In this document: positions 1 through 9,574 of the stretch, piece after piece
How the letters are laid out: the number at the start of each line of letters is the position of its first letter
Position numbering within the stretch: the stretch's first letter is position 1
Assembly (NCBI GenBank): GCA_963754135.1
Contig: CAVWEY010000001.1
Span: 248,001-312,000, forward strand
Source of the DNA: JAJFUI01 sp963754135
GTDB taxonomy: Bacteria; Planctomycetota; Planctomycetia; Pirellulales; Thermoguttaceae
Direction: 5' to 3'
Length of the DNA: 64,000 bases
Notes under the pieces: model-generated
What the model was told of the DNA's origin: nothing
The model's input: the letters and a program-made list of their open reading frames with translations, nothing else
Databases searched by the model: none
Position numbers and translations under genes: made by a program

Positions 1-2
1 AC

Positions 3-914
3 GAGCGGATCGTGGAGATCTCCAGCCAAAACGAACTGCTGTACGTCGAGATGGCTCGGCTGGAGAAGGTCGACCGCCAGTTCCTCGTCGAGCGGCACCT
101 GATCAGCCGCGAGCACGCCGAGGGCCAGGACGCCCGCGCCGTGGCCATCGACGCCCGCGAAAAGTTCAGCCTGATGGTCAACGAGGAGGACCACCTGCGG
201 ATGCAGGTAATGCAGAGCGGCCTGGACCTGGGCAGCGTCTGGCAGCAGGTCAACCGGCTGGACGACCTGATCGGGGAGAAACTGACTTACGCCTTCCACG
301 AGCGGTTGGGCTATCTGACCGCCTGCCCCACCAACGTCGGCACCGGCATGCGCGTGAGCGTGATGTTGCACCTGCCCGCCCTGGTCATTACCCGCCAGAT
401 CGACAAGGTCTTCCGCAGCTTGCAGAAGATCAGCCTGGCGGTCCGCGGTCTTTACGGCGAAGGCTCGCAGGCGATGGGCGACTTCTACCAGATCAGCAAC
501 CAGGTCACCCTCGGGCTGACCGAGTCGGACCTGATCCGCCGGGTCAGCGACATCGTGCCGGTGATCATCGACTACGAGCGGCAGGCCCGCGATTTCCTCG
601 TCAAGGAGAGCCACGAGAACCTGCACGACCGGGTGAGCCGGGCCTACGGCATCCTACGCACCGCCCAGACCATCAGTTCCGAGGAGACGATGCACCTGCT
701 CTCCAGCGTGCGGATGGGGGTGAACCTGGGGCTGATCCGCGACCTGAACATCCCGGCCATCAACGAGTTGTTCATCCGCACGCAGCCCGCCCACCTGCAA
801 AAGCTCACCGGCGGCGAGATGGAGACGACCGACCGGAACATCGAGCGGGCCCGCTACCTCCGCCGCTATCTCAACAAGGAAAACGGCAGCGGCGGGGCGG
901 CGGAGCATAACTAG
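3..914 (+). CDS. mcsB: Protein arginine kinase McsB, 5' end cut by window edge
   Basis: ATP:guanido phosphotransferase family enzyme that phosphorylates arginine residues and marks proteins for ClpCP degradation. The frame is open to the window edge, so about 50 N-terminal residues are missing (303 of roughly 350). The family signature GYLTACPTNVGTGMR with its catalytic cysteine is clear, and is followed by the MLHLPAL stretch. An RNIERA segment near the C-terminus resembles the allosteric phosphoarginine-binding RDxxRA motif. In other bacteria mcsA and clpC lie next to it; here the upstream side is not visible and the downstream neighbour is convergent. Identification is secure; only the start is unknown. 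Confidence 0.95.
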   Translation, partial: ERIVEISSQNELLYVEMARLEKVDRQFLVERHLISREHAEGQDARAVAIDAREKFSLMVNEEDHLRMQVMQSGLDLGSVWQQVNRLDDLIGEKLTYAFHERLGYLTACPTNVGTGMRVSVMLHLPALVITRQIDKVFRSLQKISLAVRGLYGEGSQAMGDFYQISNQVTLGLTESDLIRRVSDIVPVIIDYERQARDFLVKESHENLHDRVSRAYGILRTAQTISSEETMHLLSSVRMGVNLGLIRDLNIPAINELFIRTQPAHLQKLTGGEMETTDRNIERARYLRRYLNKENGSGGAAEHN

Positions 915-920
915 CCCGTT

Positions 921-1570
921 CTACCCGCCCGTCACGAACATCTCGATCGACTCGGAGACGCGCTGGCCGTTGTGGTCTTCGAGGTGGGAGTGGAAGGGGC
1001 CGTCCTCGGGCCGCCAGCCTGTTAACATCCCGCCCTCAAGGGTCCCCTTCTTGCTCAACTTGCGGTCAATCCTTGCCGGCTTGCCGTGCGCCCGCTCGAT
1101 CACCCAGACATAGCCCGAGGTATTCGGCTCGCCTTGAACTTCGTAGTCGACGCTGAACAGCATCATCGTCCCCTCGGGGCCGGTCTGGGGCAGCGCTACG
1201 CCCGTCGAGAGCGCAATCGACTCCTGGCCCGTGGGAGAGGACGAGGAGGGCGGAGAGGGCGGTGAGGACGGGGGCGTTGCCGGCCTGAGCGGTGGGGCGG
1301 CGGGCGGCGGCGCGGCGCCCGGCGGCTGGAACTTGAAGCCGGGCGGCCCGGCAGGCGCATTGCCCGCCTTGCCGGCCGGCGCCGGTGTTTGCATTGACGG
1401 CGCCGCCGGCGACAGATCCGGCGGCGGTGGCGGTGGCGGGGGTGGCGGCGGAGCCGGGGTTCGCGCGGCGCGTTCGTCTTCGGACTGGCAGCAGGACCGG
1501 AATCGCTCGGACAGCCCGTCAACCACAGGATCATTGCGGAGACGACTGCCACAGAAAGTGCTTGTCGCAT
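921..1570 (-). CDS. Proline-rich lipoprotein, frameshifted
   Basis: The reading frame starting at 1570 encodes a type II signal peptide (MRQALSVAVVSAMILWLTGC, lipobox LTGC), so the product should be a membrane-anchored lipoprotein. After about 36 residues the frame must change near 1462 to continue into a polyproline run and a Pro/Ala/Ser-rich linker of about 90 residues. A compact C-terminal domain of about 75 residues follows, including GYVWVIERAHGKPARI. Neither frame alone gives a sensible protein: one loses the signal peptide, the other the C-terminal domain. The break lies in a G/C-rich stretch and could be a sequencing indel. The function of the C-terminal domain is not recognised. Confidence 0.7.
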
Positions 1571-1734
1571 GATGACCCTCCACCCCGTGAGTTTTCCAAC
1601 CAACCGCCGCCGCAGTTTATCAAAAAGGAGCCGATTGTGCAACTCTCTTTTGCCGATGCGCAGTAGTATACATGTTCCTCATAAGATCGGCCGGACCGCA
1701 ATCCGCGGGGTGTGGCAAGAAATCCTAGCACACG

Positions 1735-1800
1735 GTCATTCTGAGCGCAGCGAAGAATCTCCCCTACGCCACGGAGATTCTTCGCTGCGCTCAGAATGAC
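1735..1800. repeat. 26-bp perfect inverted repeat (REPIN-like)
   Basis: Arms 1735-1760 and 1775-1800 are perfect reverse complements separated by 14 bases. The core GAGCGCAGCGAAGAATCT belongs to a type of dispersed palindromic repeat often seen in environmental genomes. It lies in the gap between the lipoprotein start and the PAP2 gene end, so it could also act as a transcription barrier. Confidence 0.85.
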
Positions 1801-1839
1801 GAAATCGCCAAGAAGAATGGGCAGACCCGCAAGATGCGG

Positions 1840-2511
1840 CTAGCCGTCCCCCGCCGGAAGCAAGTTGTCCTCGTGTGCCGGCTTCGGCCTGTGCAAGCGG
1901 AACAGGCGCGTCATGTAGATGCCCGTGATCGAGCCCAGCATTGCACCGGCGATCACGTCGCCGACGAAGTGGTAGTTCATTCCCACCAGCGCCACGCACA
2001 CCCCGCCGCCGGCCAGCGCGTATAGCCATCGCCATCGCGGATAGCTGAACCACAGGACCGACAGCACGGAACAGATGACTGCCGCGTGGCCCGAGGGGAA
2101 CGATTCGTAAGCCGTGCCGGTTTGGAAGGGATGAAAGCCATAGGCGCCGTTGACGATCAAGGAGGGATTGTCGTGTTTCCATGTCTCCGGCCAATAGCGG
2201 CCGAAACTCCATTTCAGCAGTTGCTTGAGAAGAGTGGTCACGACCAGGTTGGCCGAGACGGCCAGGAGCACGGTCTGAAGGCGGCCGCCCGGTCTCCAGA
2301 CCCACCACAGAACCACCAAGACGACTGCCGGAGGCGCGATGGTCTTCAACCAGTCGGAGACCAGCGGCGGCCAGCGCATGAACCCGTGCAGGAACGAACC
2401 GTGAGCGTGAACGAACCACGCCACGGGCCGGTCCACGAAGCAGTAGCAGACGGCCACCAGGATGATCCCCAGGGTCAACGCGGCCGCCGTTCTTGCCAGG
2501 AGTGTCCTCAT
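1840..2511 (-). CDS. PAP2-family membrane phosphatase
   Basis: Integral membrane acid phosphatase of the PAP2/lipid phosphate phosphatase superfamily, likely acting on lipid pyrophosphates or phosphatidate at the membrane. The 223 residues contain several hydrophobic segments and the three-part signature: KWSFGRYWP (a variant of KxxxxxxRP), PSGH, and GMNYHFVGD (a variant of SRxxxxxHxxxD with the catalytic His and Asp kept). It lies 30 bases downstream of the MFS transporter on the same strand, so the two are probably cotranscribed. Substrate specificity cannot be read from the sequence. Confidence 0.88.
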   Translation of the reverse strand: MRTLLARTAAALTLGIILVAVCYCFVDRPVAWFVHAHGSFLHGFMRWPPLVSDWLKTIAPPAVVLVVLWWVWRPGGRLQTVLLAVSANLVVTTLLKQLLKWSFGRYWPETWKHDNPSLIVNGAYGFHPFQTGTAYESFPSGHAAVICSVLSVLWFSYPRWRWLYALAGGGVCVALVGMNYHFVGDVIAGAMLGSITGIYMTRLFRLHRPKPAHEDNLLPAGDG

Positions 2512-2541
2512 TTCCGCAGTCTCCGACGACGCCCTCTCACC

Positions 2542-3846
2542 TCATTCATCGGCCGGCGCCTCCCATTCCGCCTCGGACGGAATCCCGGACGTTACATCCG
2601 GCAAAATCCCCATGCGGGCATAGATCGGCCGGACGAGCTTCCGCAGCGCAGGCAGCCGGCAGGTGAAGATCAACGAGCCGACGATACACGTGGCGCCGGT
2701 AAGCTGTACGACCGGGACCGCCCCGATACGGCTGGCCAGGCTGCCCGCCAACAGGCTCCCCAGCGGGGCCATGCCGAGGAAGGTCATCACGTAAAAGCTC
2801 ATCACCCGGCCGCGTTTGTCATCGTCCACGATCGTTTGCAGGATGGTATTGCTGGCGGCCGTCGTCATCATCATCGTGAAGCCGCTGATGACCAGAAAGA
2901 CCAAGGAGAGCCACACGACCTTGGAAAACGAGAAGGCGATCAAGCTCAAACCGAAGGCGCCGCTGGCCCAAGCGATCTGCCGTCCCAGACCGAGCACAGT
3001 CTTGCGGGAGGCGAGCAAAAGGGCGCCTGCCAGGGCTCCCAAGCCCATGGCGGCCGTGAGCAGGCCGTACGTATGCGGTCCGCCCCGGAGCACCGCCGCC
3101 GCGAAGACCGGCAGGAGGACCGTCAGTGGCATGGCCGCCAGGTTCACCGCGGCCAGGAGGAGCAGGATCGTGCGGATCGGGAGGAAGCCGAAGGCATAGC
3201 GGACCCCTTCCCAGAGGCCGAGGAGGACGTGTTGGGGCGGTTCCGCGGGTGCCCGCCGCGTCACCCGCATCACCAGTAAGGCCACGAGCACTGCCGCGTA
3301 GCTGACCGCATTCAGCAGGAAGCAGAACCACTCGCCCATCGCCGCGATCAGAAAACCGGCGATTGCCGTACCCACCAGCCGCGCTCCATTGAACATCGAC
3401 GAGTTCAGTCCGATCGCGCTGGCCAGGTCTTCGCGGCCTTCCACCATCTGGATGAGAAATGCCTGCCGGGCAGGGATGTCAAAGCCGTTGACGAGCCCCA
3501 GGAAGACACTCAGCAGAATGATGTGCCATACGGCAACCACGCCCGTCATGGTGAGCACGAGCAGGACCGCGGCCTGAAACATGGCCAGGCTCTGCGTCAC
3601 GACGATCGTCCGGTGGAGGTGCCAGCGGTCGGTGAACACGCCCGCCAACGGGGCCAAGAGGAGGCTGGGGACCTGGGTGCAGAAGCCGACCAGACCCAAC
3701 AGGAAGGGGGAACCGGTCAGGCGGTAGACCAGCCAGAGCATGGCGACCTGCTGCATCCAGGTGCCGATCAGGGAGACGCCCTGGCCGAAGAAGAACAGCC
3801 GGAAGTTGCGATGCTTCAAAGCCCTGAGCACGGTCCATTCCGTCAT
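2542..3846 (-). CDS. MFS transporter of the EntS-like (MFS_3) type
   Basis: A 434-residue major facilitator with about twelve hydrophobic segments. The N-terminus (RNFRLFFFGQGVSLIGTWMQ) and the loop LAGVFTDRWHLHRT match the MFS_3 branch, which includes the enterobactin exporter EntS and many uncharacterised drug or metabolite exporters. It precedes the PAP2 gene by 30 bases and probably forms a two-gene unit with it. No siderophore genes are nearby, so the cargo is unknown. Confidence 0.88.
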   Translation of the reverse strand: MTEWTVLRALKHRNFRLFFFGQGVSLIGTWMQQVAMLWLVYRLTGSPFLLGLVGFCTQVPSLLLAPLAGVFTDRWHLHRTIVVTQSLAMFQAAVLLVLTMTGVVAVWHIILLSVFLGLVNGFDIPARQAFLIQMVEGREDLASAIGLNSSMFNGARLVGTAIAGFLIAAMGEWFCFLLNAVSYAAVLVALLVMRVTRRAPAEPPQHVLLGLWEGVRYAFGFLPIRTILLLLAAVNLAAMPLTVLLPVFAAAVLRGGPHTYGLLTAAMGLGALAGALLLASRKTVLGLGRQIAWASGAFGLSLIAFSFSKVVWLSLVFLVISGFTMMMTTAASNTILQTIVDDDKRGRVMSFYVMTFLGMAPLGSLLAGSLASRIGAVPVVQLTGATCIVGSLIFTCRLPALRKLVRPIYARMGILPDVTSGIPSEAEWEAPADE

Positions 3847-4189
3847 GACAGTGGTCGAGCCATCCTGAAATCGTCCCGCTGCCGTTCCTTTTCCTGGTCA
3901 CGGCGACATCCGACAGAGTGCGGACACTGAGCGACCGCGTGCTGCGGCTGAAAACGCCGGAGATGATAATGACCCGGCTGTCCCGACCACAAGAGCCGCT
4001 CATCCCGCCGCAAGTCCTCTCGAATCACGGAATCAACATCTTGAAACAATGCATTCCTCCAAGAACCGGTTCGCCGGCGGAACGCCTGCCCGGCGCCGCC
4101 CCTGACTGCGTCAATCAGCATCAAGCTACGGTTGATTCTACCACGCCACGGCCCTCCCCACCACACCGAAGCCACGTTGCGCGAACGCC
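3847..4189. other. Intergenic stretch with a possible gene relic
   Basis: No intact gene is visible. On the minus strand around 3960-4060 one frame reads DERLLWSGQPG, which resembles the start of a bacterial PH-domain (DUF304-like) protein. The similarity covers only about 20 residues and is not continued in any frame, so it may be a decayed remnant or chance. Confidence 0.3.
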
Positions 4190-5548
4190 TCAGCGGGCAG
4201 ACGGTATTGATCGAGCATAGGCCCCGAGCGTCAGGTTCTTCTCCGCCGGCCGCTTTTCCTTGGCCGCCGGATGGCGATATTGCCAAGTGAGCGGCGGCTC
4301 GGCCTCCGCCTTCGCCACGCCCGGCGCCGCCGGGAGCTCGATGGCATCGACAGAGATGGGGGCCGTCGCGGCGCGAAAAGCCTGCGGCGTCAAGTGGTAG
4401 TCATCGTTGGCCGGGCTGACGAAGAGCGGGAAGCCGGCCCGGCGGAACACGTTCGTCGCCGGGTCAAGGCCCGTGCCGCCGGCGCGGCCGAACCCGCCGC
4501 TCAGCCAGTTGTGGCTGCCTTTCAAGTCCCGTAGTGCCGCACCGTTGCGGGCGATTGCCAGGACCTGGTTGTTCTGCTCACGGCCGTCGTCGCTCACCAG
4601 ATTGCCGACCAGGGCGGCCTTCGCCTTGGGGGCGGACAACTCCACCACCGGCGAAATGAAGGGGGTGACGGTGGTGTTGAAGGCCAGGTACAGCGTGCCG
4701 TCGTGCCCCTTGCCGCCGTCCTGGCCGAAATGGATCACCGCGCGGTTCCCCCGACAGTGTGGGTCCTTGACAATGATGTTGCCCAGCAGCACCGCGTCGC
4801 TCTCGGGCCGGGCGGTCTCGGCCGCGTCCACCAGGTCGAACTCCCGGTTGGCCGAGTGATGGACGTAGCAATACTCGACGCGGGTGTGGTGGGCGCGGCT
4901 CTTGACGTTGTGGCCGGTGAGACTGTTGCAGACCTCGCAGAAGCGGAGCGTGACGCTCGCGCCGCCAAGGTAAAGGTTGTGGTTGTAGCCGGGGTCGCTC
5001 AGGTCGCCGTTGTGATGGATCCGGCAATACTCGATCCGCTGGTTGACGGCCCGGTTCAGGCTGCCGTCGCCGTTGGACATGATCCCCATCTGGTTGTGAT
5101 GGATCGAACAGTTGCGCAGGGTGACGTGATTGGCCCCGTTGATCCGCACCCCGGCGGCGTTGTGGCTGTCGTTGTGGGCGGCGGTCAACTCAAACCCTTC
5201 CAACACGCAGCCGTCCGCGCCCGGATTGAATTGGAAGATCGCCCGGGGCGTGCTGCCCACGCCGCTGTGGTTGAAGCCCTTGCCGGAGAGCGTTACCCAG
5301 CGTGCGCCCTTGCCGGGCACGGCACGGAAGGTGAGATTCCTCTGCCGCACGTAGATGGCCGTTTTCTCGTAGGGCTGGCCGTGTGAGCCGGGATAGACCA
5401 GGATCACGTCGCCGGGCTGAGCCTTGGCGTTGGCCTCCTCGATCCGCAGGAGCGGCTTGCTCGGCCCGACCTCCAGCGTGGCGGCCGAAGCGGAGGATGG
5501 CAGCGAAAGGAGCATGACCACGACGAAAGCAGATCGGGCACGATTCAT
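4190..5548 (-). CDS. Secreted right-handed beta-helix protein
   Basis: A 452-residue exported protein. The start at 5548 is chosen because AGGAGG lies 9 bases upstream and the first 23 residues (MNRARSAFVVVMLLSLPSSA...) form a signal peptide with an Ala-x-Ala cleavage site. The middle third has the parallel beta-helix pattern of the NosD/pectate lyase type, with repeated turns such as VTLRNCSIHHNQMGI, QRIEYCRIHHNG and TRVEYCYVHHSA. This fold often binds or cleaves polysaccharides, but no catalytic residues are assigned. The region just upstream carries a copy of the tail of the gene at 17522-19243. Confidence 0.8.
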   Translation of the reverse strand: MNRARSAFVVVMLLSLPSSASAATLEVGPSKPLLRIEEANAKAQPGDVILVYPGSHGQPYEKTAIYVRQRNLTFRAVPGKGARWVTLSGKGFNHSGVGSTPRAIFQFNPGADGCVLEGFELTAAHNDSHNAAGVRINGANHVTLRNCSIHHNQMGIMSNGDGSLNRAVNQRIEYCRIHHNGDLSDPGYNHNLYLGGASVTLRFCEVCNSLTGHNVKSRAHHTRVEYCYVHHSANREFDLVDAAETARPESDAVLLGNIIVKDPHCRGNRAVIHFGQDGGKGHDGTLYLAFNTTVTPFISPVVELSAPKAKAALVGNLVSDDGREQNNQVLAIARNGAALRDLKGSHNWLSGGFGRAGGTGLDPATNVFRRAGFPLFVSPANDDYHLTPQAFRAATAPISVDAIELPAAPGVAKAEAEPPLTWQYRHPAAKEKRPAEKNLTLGAYARSIPSAR

Positions 5549-5550
5549 GG

Positions 5551-5610
5551 CAACCCTCCTGTTCAGTGCGGCTTCAACCCGGCGGCAAGGGCTTCCAAGA
5601 CCGGTCCGGG
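5551..5610 (-). repeat. Copy of the 3' end of the 17.5-19.2 kb gene
   Basis: About 60 bases match 17510-17569 at roughly 85% identity, including the ribosome binding site and stop codon. On the minus strand this copy reads VLEALAAGLKPH-stop, against DLEAFAAQLKPE-stop at the intact locus. In both places AGGAGGGT and the start codon of the next gene follow 12-13 bases later. It looks like the leftover end of a second copy of that gene. Confidence 0.65.
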
Positions 5611-5627
5611 AGCCGTACAATGCGCCG

Positions 5628-6396
5628 ATGCGGCTCATTTCCCTCCAGTCCGGCAGTAACGGTAATTGTATCTTCGTCGAGTTCCGGAGGCATACGGCTT
5701 CTCTTCGACGCCGGGCTGAGCGGCATCCAGGTCCAGGAGCGGCTCGCCTTGCGCGGCCAGGACGTGCGAGGCATCGACGCCGTCATCATTTCGCACGACC
5801 ACAGCGATCACAGCCGAGCGATGGGCATCTATCAGCGGAAGTTCGGTCTGCCGGTCTACGTCACCGCCAAGACGCTACACGCCGCCCGGACGAGCGGCAA
5901 CCTGGGCGATATGGACAACGTGCGGCACTTTCAGGCGGGCGCTGCACTGCGGTTCGGGACGCTCATCGTCGAGACGATCCCTACGCCGCACGACGGCGCG
6001 GATGGCGTCGCCTTTGTGGTTGACGACGGCAAGCGCCGCTTGGGCATTCTGACCGACTTGGGCCACGTGTTTGACGGCCTGGAGGCCGTGATCCGGTCGC
6101 TGGATGCGGCCCTGTTGGAGAGCAACTACGACCCCGAGATGCTCGCCAACGGGCCATATCCCGAATGGCTCCAGCGGCGAGTCCGCGGTCCGAAGGGCCA
6201 CCTCTCGAACATCGAAGCAGCGGAACTTCTCCTGGCGGCGGCCTCGAAACGGATGAAATGGGTGTGTCTTGGGCACCTCTCCCACAACAACAACACCCCG
6301 GAACTGGCCGTGAAGACCCATCGGAGAGTCTGGGGCAAGCGATGGCCGGTTCACGTCGCCACTCGGTACGAGCCCACGGACGTGCTGGAAATCTGA
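5628..6396 (+). CDS. WalJ/YycJ-like MBL-fold metallohydrolase, frameshifted
   Basis: Metallo-beta-lactamase-fold hydrolase of the WalJ (YycJ) group, proposed exonucleases that help coordinate cell wall metabolism and replication in Firmicutes. The start at 5628 gives MRLISLQSGSNGNCIFVEF. One extra base near 5690 then shifts the frame, and the protein resumes with GGIRLLFDAGLSG. Metal-binding HDHSDH is present, with the family blocks ESNYDPEMLANGPYP, GHLSN and LGHLSHNNN. Total length is about 256 residues, normal for the family. The break is a single-base difference and probably an assembly error. Confidence 0.85.
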
Positions 6397-6455
6397 CGAC
6401 AACAACTCTTTGGCTTGGATTAGCCCCGGCTATTGCGATGCTGTTTCCGGGCCCG

Positions 6456-7456
6456 TCAATCCAACGGCCTGCGCAACCGCATCGCGCCCCCCGCAACTTC
6501 CACCGTCACGCCGCCGGGGAAATCGCGGCGGGCGGCCGTCGCCGTGCCCAAGGCCAACTCCGCAAGCTCGTCCCACTTGGCCATGCCCATCGCCTGCATG
6601 GGCCAGTTCTGCCGCCGCCACACCGCCAGCAACAACTCGCGCACGAGATATGGCGGCTCGGCGGCCAGCGCGCCCAGCGCGATCTCCGCCGCGCCGTCAG
6701 CATTGCTGGTGACGCAGCGGTCGAACCACTGGTCCACCAGGCCGTCGATGACGGCGGTGGACTGGCCGGCCAGGGTGCCCAGCCGCAGCAGCGCCTCGAC
6801 GACCTCGGGATTGTAGCCGGCCTGCAACCGCGGCAGCAGCCCGTGGCGGATCCGGTTGCGGGTGAAACGGGGATCGAGGTTGCTCGGGTCGTGGCGGCAG
6901 GGCTGACCGACGGCTTCGAGATAAGCCTGCAATTCGGCGTGGCGGATGCCCAGCAGAGGGCGGACCAACGTGGCGTGCCCCAGCCGCCTCGCCCGCTTCA
7001 TCCCCGCCAACCCCCGAATGCCCGTCCCGCGGACAATCCGGTGCAGGACCGTCTCGGCCTGATCGTCGGCCGTATGGGCGGTGGCGACGAAGCGGGCGCC
7101 GAGCCGGCCGGCCGCCTCTTCGAGGAACCGGTAGCGGGCCCTTCGGGCGGCCGCTTCCAGGCCCTCGCCGGCTTGGCCCGCCAGGCGGTCCGCGTCCATA
7201 CGTCCCACCTCGCACGGAACGCCCAACCGGCCGCAGAGCTCGACGACGAATTGCTCGTCCGTCTCGGCGCCGGGCGCAACCGGTGATTCAGATGGGCGGC
7301 GCAAAGGCGTCCCTCGCCACCGGCCTTCAAGGCCACCATCGCCTGCAGCAGGGCCACGCTATCGCACCCGCCCGAAATCGCCACCACCACCGTCACGTTA
7401 ACCCATTGGGACGGCGGCCAGGCTTCGGACAGACTGGATTCTAACGGATGGAGCAT
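6456..7456 (-). CDS. tilS: tRNA(Ile)-lysidine synthetase TilS, frameshifted
   Basis: TilS modifies C34 of the CAU anticodon of tRNA-Ile to lysidine, using ATP and lysine. The start at 7456 leads to the PP-loop AISGGCDS and AAHLNHRLRP; a one-base shift near 7272 is needed to continue with ETDEQFVVELC. Further signatures are FVATAHTADDQAET and the C-terminal substrate-binding region ending LRRPLD. Total is about 333 residues, within the family range. The gene is convergent with the WalJ-like gene (60-base gap). Confidence 0.9.
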
Positions 7457-7552
7457 AGGTTCCTCAACTTCGCATCGTTATCCGGCCTGGCCCGCGAGAT
7501 TGCTACCCCTCTTTATGGTGGAGCTGGGGGGTGGTCACACCGAGATTAGGTC

Positions 7553-7574
7553 GTAGGTTATGCTTTAGCATAAC
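7553..7574. repeat. Short palindrome related to the 14.2-kb repeat
   Basis: Contains GTTATGCT-TT-AGCATAAC, a self-complementary unit. The same unit with the same GTAG prefix recurs at 14211-14278, there as an inverted dimer. The rest of 7457-8014 holds no recognisable gene apart from this and the hairpin at 7598-7689. Confidence 0.6.
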
Positions 7575-7597
7575 GCGGGGCGGGCAGGATGCTCAGT

Positions 7598-7689
7598 TGG
7601 GGTCAGACCGTGATTAGTGATTAGCGGAAGGGGGCCGATGGTGACGGACGACCCGATGCCCGCTAATCACTAATCACGGTCTGACCCCA
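7598..7689. repeat. 30-bp inverted repeat of the GGGGTCAGACC type
   Basis: Arms 7598-7627 and 7660-7689 are perfect complements with a 32-base spacer. Both arms start with GGGGTCAGACCGTGATTAGT. Repeats starting GGGGTCAGACC are widespread in environmental bacterial genomes and are often associated with REP-type transposases; none is present in this window. Confidence 0.85.
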
Positions 7690-8014
7690 TTCTACAGCGG
7701 ACACCCTGGTTGCAGTTTCCCGCCACTCTGGTAAGATTGTGCTGAAGTTACAAGAAAGTGTCTTCGGTGGGCCTTCGCGGCCCGATCGGAGTCTAGCAAG
7801 CAGCATACTGAGCGTTTTTTGGCCAGCGATGCACTAGGCAGCCAGAACCATCCCATGTATCGGGCGGATACGGCGATTACTCCGTTGATGATTCTCGTCT
7901 GGTGGTTGACGGGACGATCACGTCATCGCTCCACCGGCGCTCGGTTTCTCTGTGCTGCGGCCGGCTCTCTGTCGGGCGGCTTGGCTCCCGCCGATTTGCC
8001 GGGAGATCATTATT

Positions 8015-9574
8015 GTGAGTCCGGAACTTGTCGTCGGTGTCATTATCGCGGCCGTGTTGGCCGCGGCAATGACCTTTCTGATCGTCCGTTTTCTCGACCG
8101 GCTGCGGCGGCGGGACGCCGAGTCGGAGGCCCGCGAGATCGTCCGCAAGAGCCAGATGGAGGTGGAGAACCGCCGCCGCGAGGCGGAACTGGAAATCAAG
8201 GAGATGGCCCTCCAGCAACAAGCGGAAAGCGAGAAGGAACTCCGCCGCATCCGCGGCGAATTGCACGAGCGCGAGCGGCTGCTGGATAAGCGGCAAGACG
8301 CCCTGGAAGAGCAGGCCGAAACAGTCCGCAAGCAGGAGAAGATCGTCGAGGGGAGCCAGCGTAAGCTCACCGAGCGCATCCAGGACGCCAACCGCCGCAA
8401 GGATGAACTGTCCAAGCTGTTGGACTTGCAGCGGCAGACCTTGCACGAGCTGAGCGGTCTGAACCAGGAGGAGGCCGCCCGGCGGCTGCTGGAAATCCTC
8501 GACGGCCAGCTTCAGAAAGAGACCGGGGCGGTCATCCTGGCCCATGAGAACCGCCTGGCCGAAATCTGCGAGCAGAAGACCCGCGAGACGCTCTTGACCT
8601 CGCTTCAGCGTTACGCCGCCCCGCACACCGCCGAGAGCACGACCAGCACGGTGGGCATCCCCAACGACGAGATGAAGGGCCGGATCATCGGCCGCGAGGG
8701 GCGGAACATCCGCGCCTTCGAGAAGGCCACCGGCGTGGACGTGATCATCGACGACACCCCCGGCGTGGTGATCGTCAGCGCGTTCGACATGATCCGCCGC
8801 GAGGTCGCCCGGCTGTCGCTGGAAAAACTGATCGCCGACGGCCGCATCCACCCCACGCGGATCGAAGAGATCGTCGCCGGCACCCAGCGGGAACTGGAGC
8901 GGCACATCCAAAAGCTCGGCGAGCAGGCTTGCCTCGAAACCGAGGTCCACGGACTGCACGAGCGGTTGGTGAACCTGCTGGGGCGGCTTCACTTCCGCAC
9001 CAGCTACAGTCAGAACGTGCTGCGGCACAGCGTCGAGGTGGCGTTCCTGGCCGGCATGTTGGCCGACGAGATGGATTTCGACGGCAAGTTGGCCCGCCGC
9101 TGCGGCCTGCTGCACGACATCGGCAAGGCAGCCGACCACGAGGCCGAAGGAGGCCACCCGAAAATCGGCGCCGACCTGCTGAAGCGGTACGGCGAGCGGC
9201 CGGAGGTGATCCACGCTGCCCTGGGCCACCACGACGAGCTGCGGCTGGAGAATCCGTACACCGTGCTGGTGGCGGCCGCCGACGCTTGCAGCGCCTCGCG
9301 CCCGGCGCCCGCCGCGAGACCCTCGAACGCTACGTCAAGCGGATGGAGGAGCTGGAGTCGATCGCCAACAAGTTCCCCGGCGTCGAGCAGGCCTACGCCA
9401 TCCAGGCCGGCCGCGAAATCCGCGTCATCGTCAGCGCCAAGGACACCACCGACGAATCGGCGGCCAAGAATCTGCCATGACATCGCCACCGCCTTCGAGC
9501 AGCAACTTACCTACCCCGGCGAGATCAAAGTCACCGTTCTCCGCGAGACGAGGCACGTGGAGATGGCAAGATAA
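8015..9574 (+). CDS. rny: Ribonuclease Y, two frameshifts
   Basis: Membrane-anchored endoribonuclease that initiates mRNA decay. The GTG at 8015 is preferred: GGGAG lies about 10 bases upstream and the product starts with one membrane helix (VVGVIIAAVLAAAMTFLIV). A charged coiled coil of about 150 residues follows, then the KH domain (GRIIGREGRNIRAFE) and the HD domain (LRHSVEVAFLAG, HDIGKAAD). Near 9303 one G appears to be missing from a CCCGGGC run and near 9469 one A appears to be extra; correcting both restores the canonical tail to VTVLRETRHVEMAR. The stop overlaps the ymdB start (TAATG), which indicates translational coupling. Confidence 0.92.
   Translation: MSPELVVGVIIAAVLAAAMTFLIVRFLDRLRRRDAESEAREIVRKSQMEVENRRREAELEIKEMALQQQAESEKELRRIRGELHERERLLDKRQDALEEQAETVRKQEKIVEGSQRKLTERIQDANRRKDELSKLLDLQRQTLHELSGLNQEEAARRLLEILDGQLQKETGAVILAHENRLAEICEQKTRETLLTSLQRYAAPHTAESTTSTVGIPNDEMKGRIIGREGRNIRAFEKATGVDVIIDDTPGVVIVSAFDMIRREVARLSLEKLIADGRIHPTRIEEIVAGTQRELERHIQKLGEQACLETEVHGLHERLVNLLGRLHFRTSYSQNVLRHSVEVAFLAGMLADEMDFDGKLARRCGLLHDIGKAADHEAEGGHPKIGADLLKRYGERPEVIHAALGHHDELRLENPYTVLVAAADACSASRPAPAARPSNATSSGWRSWSRSPTSSPASSRPTPSRPAAKSASSSAPRTPPTNRRPRICHDIATAFEQQLTYPGEIKVTVLRETRHVEMAR

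Noticed and set aside
1231..1572. A Gly-rich plus-strand gene
   Set aside because: It is the complement of the polyproline-coding part of the lipoprotein gene.
3900..4060. A PH-domain gene upstream of the MFS gene
   Set aside because: Only about 20 residues (DERLLWSGQPG) look like the family and no frame continues the match.
8015..9574. Programmed frameshifting in rny
   Set aside because: One break is a lost G and the other a gained A, with no slippery heptamer or conserved stimulatory structure. Similar breaks occur in many unrelated genes of the window, so sequencing error is simpler.
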